Positions 49,909-56,971 of a stretch of DNA of 58,899 nucleotides are shown here, one piece after another (the stretch's first letter is position 1; the number at the start of each line of letters is the position of its first letter). Source of the stretch: Chloroflexota bacterium (lineage in GTDB: Bacteria > Chloroflexota > Anaerolineae > Anaerolineales > Villigracilaceae); NCBI GenBank assembly GCA_013388685.1, contig JACAET010000015.1, positions 1 through 58,899 of the forward strand, given 5' to 3'. Under the pieces are notes generated by a model. The model saw only the letters and a list, made by a program, of their open reading frames with translations, was not told the DNA's origin and ran no database searches. Position numbers and translations under genes: made by a program.

Positions 49909-50642
49909 CATCCCCACACGGCTTTGACCAGCGCGGGCAAAATCTCCCCCGATTTGCCCTGCAAAAAGAAATCGGCTTTGGGTGTGAGCGGCGTCGGTTC
50001 GAGGTTGATTTCTACGACCACCGCCCCGCGGTTGCGGGCGGCATACGCCAGCGACGCGGCGGGCTGGACAACACCCGACGTGCCAACAGAGAAGAAGACC
50101 TCACACGTCCGCGCCGCTTCCACCGCCGCTTCGAGTGAATCGCGCGGAAGCGCCTCGCCAAACCAGACGACATCCGGACGAAGCAGCCCGCCGCAGACCT
50201 CGCACTTTGGCACAGACTCGCTGTCGTCGCCCCAGGTTTCGGCGAAGGTGTAGCACTCCGAACAGCGTACGCGCTGGATGTTTCCGTGCAGTTCGAGCAC
50301 GTTTTTACTTCCGGCAAAACGATGCAAGCCGTCCACATTTTGGGTGATGAGGGTGAATTGGGGAATCCGCTTTTCGATCTCGACCAGAGCATAGTGACCG
50401 GCGTTCGGTCTCACGGCTTTGACGGCTTCACGCCGCCAGGCGTACCAGTCCCAGACCAGTTTGGGGTCGCGGGCAAAGGCTTGTGGGGAGGCAAGATCTT
50501 CGGGCTTGTATTGCGCCCAGAGACCGGACTGTGCGTCACGAAAGGTGCGGAGACCGCTTTCCTGGGAGACGCCGGCTCCGGTGAGCGCGGCAAGTTTCGA
50601 GGTCCGCAGAAGAAGCGGGAGGAGGTCGGGCGGGAAGGTCAC
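49908..50642 (-). CDS. cobB: NAD-dependent protein deacylase (sirtuin)
   Basis: 244 residues from GTG 50642, which overlaps the stop of the preceding gene by 4 nt; GTG 50657 is the alternative and has no ribosome site. [27 protein letters not shown], catalytic His in LELHGN, zinc pairs CSEC and CEVC, and [11 protein letters not shown] are sirtuin motifs. Removes acyl groups from Lys with NAD. Translation is coupled to the lipoprotein gene before it, an unexpected partner. Confidence 0.92.
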   Translation of the reverse strand: MTFPPDLLPLLLRTSKLAALTGAGVSQESGLRTFRDAQSGLWAQYKPEDLASPQAFARDPKLVWDWYAWRREAVKAVRPNAGHYALVEIEKRIPQFTLITQNVDGLHRFAGSKNVLELHGNIQRVRCSECYTFAETWGDDSESVPKCEVCGGLLRPDVVWFGEALPRDSLEAAVEAARTCEVFFSVGTSGVVQPAASLAYAARNRGAVVVEINLEPTPLTPKADFFLQGKSGEILPALVKAVWG

Positions 50643-51334
50643 GGGACCGGAATGCACTTCGTCAGGGAGATATTGCGCTCGAAGACCTGGGTACGTCCAA
50701 GCACTTCGAGATTTTCGGTAATTGCCACGAGTTGATATTCCAGCCAGGCATCCTTGAAGAGGTAGTATTTTCGAATATTGAATGTGCGGATGTTATAGGT
50801 AAAGGCGCCCTTGGCTTCATCGTAAAGCATGGTGGCTCCCACCCAATCGGTGATATTCAAGGTGTTCTTTTTTTCGCGCAAGCGGAGGAACAGGAGGACT
50901 TTGTCGGTCTCTTCGAGGTTTTCCACATAAGCGGTGATGCGCACATTACGCGGCATGCAGGGACCTTTGTTCCAATAGATGACATTGCCGGAATAGAGAA
51001 TACCCTGAAATCCTTCCGCGCGGGTGAAAATTCCCTGATTGCTCGGGTCGTTAAGCGGCGGAGAAAATGTCGGGCGCGGCGTGCGGGTGGGGGTAGGACC
51101 CTCATCCGGCTGGGGGGTCGTGACGCCGGGCGTGAAGGTGACAGGCGTGCTGGTCAGTGTGGCGAACAAATCCCGCGTGGGGATTAGCGTGACGGTTGGG
51201 CGAGGCGTGGCAGTATCCTCCGGCACAATCGGGCTCGGCGTAGCCAGCAGACTGGCAAGATCCGGCATTTCAAAGCCGGCGCATCCGGTCAGAAACAGGG
51301 CAATCAACAGAAGGAGCGGGATGGTCTTTTTCAT
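50639..51334 (-). CDS. lipoprotein with Thr/Pro linker, paralogue 1
   Basis: 231 residues. Lipoprotein signal ending FLTGC, Thr/Pro linker with TPRPT and PTPTRTPRPT to about residue 90, then a C-terminal domain of about 140 residues: RNVRITAYVENLEETDKVLLFLRL ... DWVGATMLYDEAKGAF ... WLEYQLVAITENLEVLGRTQVF. It is a clear paralogue of the next gene at 51380-52078 (shared AW-LEYQLVA-pattern and end). Domain family not recognised; immunoglobulin-like beta folds are likely. Envelope located. Confidence 0.78.
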   Translation of the reverse strand: MKKTIPLLLLIALFLTGCAGFEMPDLASLLATPSPIVPEDTATPRPTVTLIPTRDLFATLTSTPVTFTPGVTTPQPDEGPTPTRTPRPTFSPPLNDPSNQGIFTRAEGFQGILYSGNVIYWNKGPCMPRNVRITAYVENLEETDKVLLFLRLREKKNTLNITDWVGATMLYDEAKGAFTYNIRTFNIRKYYLFKDAWLEYQLVAITENLEVLGRTQVFERNISLTKCIPVP

Positions 51335-51379
51335 AAAGAATCCTATCGTATGCGGACATGCCTCAAGGTCACCGTCTTT

Positions 51380-52078
51380 TCACCGCCCCAGGGCGGAGCA
51401 GCGCGTGATCGAAACACTGGTATGATCCACCACGGTTCGGCTCAGCACATCCAGCGCGGCGGTGGATGCCACCAGTTGATATTGAAGCCAGGCGTCTTCG
51501 TATTCGTCATAGCCGGTGATTTGATAAAGTTCGAGTTTGTAGAAATATTTTCCCTGATCGTTGTCGCGCATGATGGCGCCGCCCATCCAGCCGGAATTGC
51601 GTCCGCTGAATTTGTCCTGCAGACGGTAATATAAAAGCACATAACGCAATCGGCGCACCGGCGTTACATTGGCAACGAACAGGATCGAGCGGTCGCCGTC
51701 GCAATCGCCTCCCCACACCAGTTGGTCGGTGGAACGCTGAACGAACTGAAAGAGGCGGGCGGATGGCGTATTCAGACTGGGATCGAGGGTTTCAATGGTA
51801 ATGGTCGGGCGGGGCGTGTGCGTGGGAGACGGCGTACGGGAGAGCAGCCCGCCAGGTTCGAGCGCCGGCGGGATGTTCGTGGGTCCTTCCGTTTTGAGAG
51901 CGAACAGGTCCTGCGTGGCTGTCGGCGACGGAAAACGCGTGACGGTCGGTCTCAGCGTATCGGTCGGAAGCGGCGTGAATGGAGTCAGGAGCGAAAAGTC
52001 CAGCGGCAGGGCGGAACAACCCGAAACGGCGAAAGCAAGAAGGAGTGCGACTGTCTTTTTCACGATGGCGCTGTACAT
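51380..52078 (-). CDS. lipoprotein with Thr/Pro linker, paralogue 2
   Basis: 232 residues. Signal ends AVSGC, linker to about residue 100, C-terminal domain with RRLRYVLLYYRLQDKFSG ... GWMGGAIMRDNDQGKYFY ... DAWLQYQLVASTAALDVLSRT, matching paralogue 1 along its length. The two lie head to tail with a 45-nt gap, so a local duplication is likely. Function unknown. Confidence 0.78.
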   Translation of the reverse strand: MYSAIVKKTVALLLAFAVSGCSALPLDFSLLTPFTPLPTDTLRPTVTRFPSPTATQDLFALKTEGPTNIPPALEPGGLLSRTPSPTHTPRPTITIETLDPSLNTPSARLFQFVQRSTDQLVWGGDCDGDRSILFVANVTPVRRLRYVLLYYRLQDKFSGRNSGWMGGAIMRDNDQGKYFYKLELYQITGYDEYEDAWLQYQLVASTAALDVLSRTVVDHTSVSITRCSALGR

Positions 52079-52229
52079 GGAGTCCTCGCAAGACGGGTTG
52101 CGGATAATTTTATCAATTGTATCCTGTTTGACGCGAAAAGGTTTGCATTTCAGTTAACGTCCCTGTTGGGCGCCGCTTCGAGCCGGACCTGTACGCCGAA
52201 CCGGCCAATCAGCCGGCTCGCACCTTTGT

Positions 52230-52235
52230 TATAAT
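52230..52235 (+). promoter_or_regulatory. extended -10 box of the GlnRS gene
   Basis: TGT-TATAAT; transcription start near 52242 gives a 60-nt leader. A GCCGG-rich inverted repeat lies just upstream (52200-52217). Confidence 0.6.
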
Positions 52236-52304
52236 ACCCGCTTGAAATTGCCGATTACAGCGCGTTTTCGGACAGCGCTGAAAATCCAGGCGAAGGTATG
52301 CTCA

Positions 52305-54014
52305 ATGAGTCCAGAAGAGACCACCAGTAGAATCCCCGCGTTCATCCGCGAAGCCGTTGCAGAAGACCTGAAGAGCGGACGCTTTACTTACGTCCGCACG
52401 CGCCTGCCTCCCGAGCCGAACGGGTATTTGCACATCGGGCATGTCAAGGCATTCCTGATTGACTACTTCACCGCACAGGAATTCGGCGGGGAATTGTATC
52501 TGCGCTTCGACGATACCAATCCGTCCAAGGAAGAGACCGAATTTGTAGACGCCATCAAGGAGGACGCCGCCTGGCTCGGCATCCACTGGGTCAAGGAAAC
52601 GTACGCATCCGATTATTTCGACCGGCTCTATGAATGGGCGGTACGCCTGGTCAAAATGGGACTGGCATACGTGGACGATCAGTCGCAGGAGGAAATGAGC
52701 GCCAACCGCGGCACCCTGCCGAAAGGCACAAAATGGAGTGAAACGGAAGTCGCCATCAAGCCGGGGGTTGACTCTCCCTATCGGAATCGTTCCGTCAAAG
52801 AGAATCTGGATTTGCTCGAACGGATGAAGAACGGCGAATTTCCCGAAGGCAGCCGTGTCCTGCGCGCCAAAATTGACATGTCGCACCCGAACCTGCTCCT
52901 GCGCGATCCGGTCATGTACCGCATCATGCACGTCCCTCATCATCGTACCGGCGACAAGTGGCACATCTATCCGATGTACGACTGGTCTCACGGACAGAAC
53001 GATTCGATGGAAGGCATCACCCATTCGCTGTGTTCGAACGAATATATCATTCACCGTCCGCTGTACGAATGGTTCCTGCAAAAACTGGAGGAGTTTCCCA
53101 GCCGTCAGATCGAATTTACACGCCTGAACCTGACCTATGCCATGATGAGCAAACGCAAAGTCCGCAAATTGGTAGAAACGGGCGTGGTTCGCGGCTGGGA
53201 CGATCCGCGCCTGACCACCCTGCGCGGTTTGCGGCGACGCGGCGTGACCCCCGAAGCCATTATCAACTTTGTCACCGGGCTGGGCGAGACGAAGAACGAC
53301 AGCTGGGTGGAAATGGCACAGTTCGAAGCGGTCATCCGCGACGACCTGAACAAACGCGCCCTGCGCCGCATGGCGGTCCTTCACCCGCTCAAACTGGTCA
53401 TTGACAATTATCCTGAAGGACAGACCGAGCAAATGGACGCGGTCAACAATCCGGAGGACGTATCCGCCGGGACGCGCAAAGTTCCGTTTTCGAAGGTGCT
53501 TTACATCGAGCAGGACGATTTCCGCGAAACGCCGCCGCCCAAATATTACCGGCTCTACCCTGGCAACGAAGTGCGGCTTCGCTATGCGTACCTGGTGAAA
53601 TGTACGCATGTGGTCAGGAACGACGCCGGTGAAATCATCGAAGTACATTGCACCTACGACCCGGCATCCCGCGGCGGCGAAGCGCCCGACGGGCGCAAGG
53701 TCAAATCCACGATCCATTGGGTTTCGGCGGAGCATGCCATACGGGCTGAAGCGAGGTTATACGACCAGTTGTTTACCGTCGAGCAACCCGACGATGGCGA
53801 ATTGGAAAACATCATCAACCCGAATTCACTGGAGATAATCGAAAACGCCTGGGTGGAACCCGCTCTGGCAGACGCCGCCATAGGGGACAAATTTCAGTTC
53901 GAGCGCATCGGATACTTCTGTCTCGACCCCGATTCGAGACCGGGCAGACCCGTCTTCAACCGCACAGTGACACTCAAAGACAGTTGGGCAAAGATCGAAA
54001 AGAAAGCCAAATAA
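52305..54014 (+). CDS. glnS: glutaminyl-tRNA synthetase
   Basis: 569 residues from ATG 52305. Class I signatures: [17 protein letters not shown] (HIGH) and [12 protein letters not shown] (KMSKS form). [16 protein letters not shown] and [15 protein letters not shown] are typical of GlnRS, as is the C-terminal anticodon-binding double barrel ([39 protein letters not shown]). Charges tRNA-Gln directly. Many bacteria use GatCAB instead, and bacterial GlnRS genes are often thought to be of eukaryotic origin; this one has neighbour-like GC content. Confidence 0.96.
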   Translation: MSPEETTSRIPAFIREAVAEDLKSGRFTYVRTRLPPEPNGYLHIGHVKAFLIDYFTAQEFGGELYLRFDDTNPSKEETEFVDAIKEDAAWLGIHWVKETYASDYFDRLYEWAVRLVKMGLAYVDDQSQEEMSANRGTLPKGTKWSETEVAIKPGVDSPYRNRSVKENLDLLERMKNGEFPEGSRVLRAKIDMSHPNLLLRDPVMYRIMHVPHHRTGDKWHIYPMYDWSHGQNDSMEGITHSLCSNEYIIHRPLYEWFLQKLEEFPSRQIEFTRLNLTYAMMSKRKVRKLVETGVVRGWDDPRLTTLRGLRRRGVTPEAIINFVTGLGETKNDSWVEMAQFEAVIRDDLNKRALRRMAVLHPLKLVIDNYPEGQTEQMDAVNNPEDVSAGTRKVPFSKVLYIEQDDFRETPPPKYYRLYPGNEVRLRYAYLVKCTHVVRNDAGEIIEVHCTYDPASRGGEAPDGRKVKSTIHWVSAEHAIRAEARLYDQLFTVEQPDDGELENIINPNSLEIIENAWVEPALADAAIGDKFQFERIGYFCLDPDSRPGRPVFNRTVTLKDSWAKIEKKAK

Positions 54015-54020
54015 CCGACG

Positions 54021-54635
54021 ATGGATACCGAAGCCGCAAAGAAATTTCAGGAACTCCTTCTGGCGTTTTCGCAGGCAGAAGACCTGGAAGTCCGCCGTCA
54101 AATTGAAACTCAACTCTGGCGCGAATACGGCAAGGAACTCGCTGTGTTCGTGCTGGATATGTCCGGGTTTTCGCTGCTCACGCGCAAATACGGGATCGTG
54201 CATTACCTTTCGATGGTCAAACGAATGCAGTTGACCACCGAACCGATCGTGAAAGCCTATGGCGGCGATATGCTCAAATATGAAGCGGATAACTGTTTTG
54301 CCGTTTTCCCCGACCCGCTGTCCGCCGTCAACGCGGCACTGGCGATGCAACACGCTTTCAAAGCCTCCAACCTGATGACCTCCGACGATCTGGACATCCA
54401 CATCGCCTGCGGCATCGATTACGGAAAAATACTGGTCATTCGGGGAACCGACTGTTTTGGCGATGCCGTGAACCGCGCCTCGAAACTGGGCGAAGATGTG
54501 GCGGCGGCTGGCGAAGTACTCATCACACGAGAAGCCATGAAAAGGATCCCGGGCGAAGCGGAGATCAAGGCGCGGGAGGTTGCAGTCTCCATTTCGGGAT
54601 TGAGCATCACGGCATATTCAATCCTGGCGACATGA
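54021..54635 (+). CDS. class III nucleotide cyclase-like protein
   Basis: 204 residues, 6 nt after glnS. Single cyclase homology domain: VFVLDMSGFSLLTRKYG supplies the first metal Asp, YGGDMLKYEADNCFAVF the second (ADN in place of the usual GDG/GDE), and CFGDAVNRASKLGED matches the G-x-x-V/A-N-x-A helix with Asn and Arg. No membrane helix or extra domain. It could make cAMP or cGMP, or be a diverged relative; the two Asp residues support activity. Probably cotranscribed with glnS. Confidence 0.78.
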   Translation: MDTEAAKKFQELLLAFSQAEDLEVRRQIETQLWREYGKELAVFVLDMSGFSLLTRKYGIVHYLSMVKRMQLTTEPIVKAYGGDMLKYEADNCFAVFPDPLSAVNAALAMQHAFKASNLMTSDDLDIHIACGIDYGKILVIRGTDCFGDAVNRASKLGEDVAAAGEVLITREAMKRIPGEAEIKAREVAVSISGLSITAYSILAT

Positions 54636-54681
54636 AACGTCGCAACACAAAAACGCAAATAAATTATATATAATTTTGTGG

Positions 54682-54687
54682 TAGAAT
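54682..54687 (+). promoter_or_regulatory. extended -10 box before the 43-residue gene
   Basis: TGG-TAGAAT, 25 nt before ATG 54713. An AT-rich stretch lies just upstream. Confidence 0.5.
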
Positions 54688-54712
54688 GAGGGACAGAGAT
54701 TAGGAGTTCACT

Positions 54713-54844
54713 ATGGTTACCACGATACTTTTCATCCTGCCCATTGCCCTTATCCTCTGGGCATTGTCCAAAACCACCGAAAAGGTGCTTGCCATTCGGC
54801 AAAGCGAAAGAGACGCAGGCAAAGAGACGTCCGTTTATCTGTAA
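54713..54844 (+). CDS. 43-residue single-span membrane peptide
   Basis: Starts MVTTILFILPIALILWALS (one helix), then a charged tail TTEKVLAIRQSERDAG. ATG 54713 has AGGAG 6 nt upstream, a promoter-like box at 54682 and a terminator 19 nt after the stop. Those flanks, not homology, argue for a real gene. Role unknown. Confidence 0.55.
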   Translation: MVTTILFILPIALILWALSKTTEKVLAIRQSERDAGKETSVYL

Positions 54845-54862
54845 GACGAAATGGATACCCAC

Positions 54863-54893
54863 AAAAAGGCTTCGGATCAACCGGAGCCTTTTT
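54863..54893 (+). terminator. terminator after the 43-residue gene
   Basis: AAAAAGGCTtCGG-loop-CCGgAGCCTTTTT, one unpaired position, T run. Confidence 0.85.
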
Positions 54894-55030
54894 CTTTTTC
54901 AGACTTAAGACCCGCCTCCTCCCCGCCCAAGCCCGATACAGCAACTCTCCAATCGTTTCCAACCAACAGGCTCAAAACAACCATTTTGCACAGTTTTGGT
55001 TAGAATTGCTTTAGAAAATTGTGCAATATA

Positions 55031-55058
55031 TTGACGTTATATCGAGAAAACATAAAAT
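55031..55058 (+). promoter_or_regulatory. promoter of the fasciclin gene
   Basis: -35 TTGACG (55031-55036), 16-nt spacer, -10 TAAAAT (55053-55058). The surrounding 54990-55060 is AT-rich. Confidence 0.5.
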
Positions 55059-55097
55059 GGAATTCGTGCAAGCCAACAACCAACTCTCGGAGGAACA

Positions 55098-55628
55098 ATG
55101 AAAAACTTTAGTATGACCAAGTTTGTGATCGCACTCCTGCTCGTTGCCTTTGCGGTCGGGATGTTCGCCCCGACGGCGCAGGCGGCAGGAAAGAAGGGCA
55201 ACACCATCGTGGACATAGCCCTTGCGGCAAATGCTCAGACTGGCGAGTTTTCGATCCTCATCGCGGCATTGCAAGCGGCTGATCCGGCGGTCATCAGGAC
55301 CCTGAGCGGCAGAGGACAATTCACCGTCTTCGCCCCCACCGACGCCGCCTTTGGCGACCTGCTTGCCGAACTGGGCGTGACCGCAGACCAGCTGTTGAGC
55401 GACCAAAAACTGCTCACCAGGGTTTTACTCTACCATGTGGCGTTCGGTCGTCGTGACTCTGCGCAGGTGCTCGCCTCGGACCGTATCCGCACCCTAAATG
55501 GCGGTTTCCTTTATCAGAGCGGCGGCGTTCTCACCGACGCGAACGGCCGTACCGCAAACATCATCGCCGTGGACATCAAAGCCGGCAATGGCATCATCCA
55601 CGTCATTGACCGCGTCGTTCTTCCTTAA
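55098..55628 (+). CDS. secreted fasciclin-domain (FAS1) protein
   Basis: 176 residues, GGAGG before ATG. Sec signal peptide (KFVIALLLVAFAVGMFA, cut near AQA-AG), then one FAS1 domain: NTIVDIALAANAQTGEFSILIAAL, FTVFAPTDAAFGDLLAELG (FAS1 H1 box) and IIHVIDRVVLP (H2 box). Extracellular adhesion or matrix protein. Ends at a strong terminator. Confidence 0.92.
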   Translation: MKNFSMTKFVIALLLVAFAVGMFAPTAQAAGKKGNTIVDIALAANAQTGEFSILIAALQAADPAVIRTLSGRGQFTVFAPTDAAFGDLLAELGVTADQLLSDQKLLTRVLLYHVAFGRRDSAQVLASDRIRTLNGGFLYQSGGVLTDANGRTANIIAVDIKAGNGIIHVIDRVVLP

Positions 55629-55673
55629 CCCTGCTCTTCCGGCAACCAAGCGAATTGACTTTAGTGGTATGAA

Positions 55674-55711
55674 AAACACACACCCCGCTCGATCAAGCGG
55701 GGTGTGTGTTT
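55674..55711. terminator. bidirectional terminator between fasciclin and CsbD-like genes
   Basis: AAACACACACCCCGCT-cgatca-AGCGGGGTGTGTGTTT, a perfect 16-bp stem with A and T ends; serves both converging genes. Confidence 0.92.
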
Positions 55712-55717
55712 CATCAT

Positions 55718-55957
55718 CTATCCGCCGGGCTTGTGTTTCGACCGATAAAACGCCGCCCAACGTCTGTTGACTTCCTCCGTGGCTTGTTGGCGCGTGTAAC
55801 CGTACTTGACCTGGAGCATGGTCAGAAATTTGTCCTGCTTATCTGTCGCTTTGTCTATTTTTTTCAGGTCATGCTCACCCAACAGGCTGAACCATTCCAC
55901 AGACTGCCCGCGGATCACCTTCCATTTTTGGTCGAATTTCGATTTTTGAACCTTCAT
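55718..55957 (-). CDS. CsbD-like stress protein
   Basis: 79 residues from ATG 55957 (GAGGAG 4-5 nt upstream; ATG 55963 overlaps the ribosome site). It shows the CsbD pattern: KWKVIRGQSVEWFSLLGEHDLKKIDKATDKQDKFLTMLQVKYGYTRQQATEEV, read in pieces of W/K-rich helix, then L-gly, then D-hydrophobic repeats. Role in stress response is known only from expression in other bacteria. The region between it and 56187 holds no clear gene. Confidence 0.75.
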   Translation of the reverse strand: MKVQKSKFDQKWKVIRGQSVEWFSLLGEHDLKKIDKATDKQDKFLTMLQVKYGYTRQQATEEVNRRWAAFYRSKHKPGG

Positions 55958-56187
55958 GATCATCTCCTCAAAGAGTGAAAATTGGCTGAACTCTGTTCGG
56001 AGTTTTCGAGATTTCGTTCCTGCAGACTATCCCTTCCCCCGCGAATAGACGCAAACAAAATTGTCAAACTCTTACGCTTTCATTGTACTACGTGATTTGC
56101 CCAAAATCAGGGAGGACAAAGATGAGTTGCAAAATTGGAAACTGCCTCGTGGATATACTTGCTTATCCGACGTGCCCAGGGCGGTTT

Positions 56188-56685
56188 TCATGGATAGGGA
56201 ATACAAAGCATCTGCCCTGCTTGATTGTAGCGCGAATCCCTGAGATTATTGGCAGAAACTATTTCGTCAACAGATACTAAAAATTTTACTGCCAATCTAA
56301 AAACATTGTCCTTAGGTTTAACGGAATAAGAAAAGCCATTATCAACTCCTATATGCGCGCAGCACGGAACGTTTACTTTTATCAGTTGATGTAGCGTAAA
56401 TATACCTTGTTTGACAAGTTTGTCGCTATTTCGAATATCGCTTTCAGAAACATTAAACCAAGATGCAATACTCTGGATAGTATCACCAGGCCGAACAACA
56501 TATAAACAATAATTTTGAACATCAATTTTGGTCACGGAAATTGTCGAAGTAGGGACAATTAAACTCTCTGTTTCAACAAGTGTAGGTATTATCAGCGTGG
56601 GGGATGATTCAACCAATAATGTAGGGGGTGAATTGGAAGGCGTTAGTTGTGGAGTATTTTTCGGTATGAACCACTTGGGTCTCAC
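56188..56685 (-). CDS. protein with two LysM domains
   Basis: 165 residues from GTG 56685, overlapping the preceding frame by 4 nt (GTGA). A Thr/Pro/Ser linker (QLTPSNSPPTLL) is followed by LysM 1 (YVVRPGDTIQSIASWFNVSESD) and LysM 2 (YSVKPKDNVFRLAVKFLVSVDE). Peptidoglycan binding is expected, but the reading frame has no membrane anchor; the preceding 71-residue frame ends in a hydrophobic stretch. Either the two are coupled genes or one gene broken by a frameshift. Base composition is much more AT-rich than the neighbours. Confidence 0.68.
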   Translation of the reverse strand: MRPKWFIPKNTPQLTPSNSPPTLLVESSPTLIIPTLVETESLIVPTSTISVTKIDVQNYCLYVVRPGDTIQSIASWFNVSESDIRNSDKLVKQGIFTLHQLIKVNVPCCAHIGVDNGFSYSVKPKDNVFRLAVKFLVSVDEIVSANNLRDSRYNQAGQMLCIPYP

Positions 56686-56897
56686 AACAAAGAATACACA
56701 AACAAAAACAATACAGGGCTGCCCACCCTAGAGTCACGAAGCATTTCAACAAGCGCGCTGGGGACCTCAAGTATGTCACCTTGAGTTGTAACGTTTTGTC
56801 GTATCTTATTTTTATCAAGAAGGTCAAGGATGAAAAGAGATAAATCCAATATTATTGCGTGCCTTGTTTTGTTTGGAGATGCCTGATTTTGTACCAT
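56682..56897 (-). CDS. 71-residue protein preceding the LysM gene
   Basis: ATG 56897 with GGAGG 7 nt upstream. Contains RHAIILDLSLFILDLLDKNKIR, DILEVPSALVEMLRDSR and a C-terminal hydrophobic VGSPVLFLFVYSLL. No family recognised. Could be the N-terminal part of the LysM protein if a frameshift lies in the T-rich stretch at about 56688-56715. Confidence 0.5.
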   Translation of the reverse strand: MVQNQASPNKTRHAIILDLSLFILDLLDKNKIRQNVTTQGDILEVPSALVEMLRDSRVGSPVLFLFVYSLL

Positions 56898-56971
56898 TCC
56901 TTACCTCCATACCAACCCTTCGCATCTAAAACAATATGACACTAATACTTGGCTTTAATATAGCATAAAAC

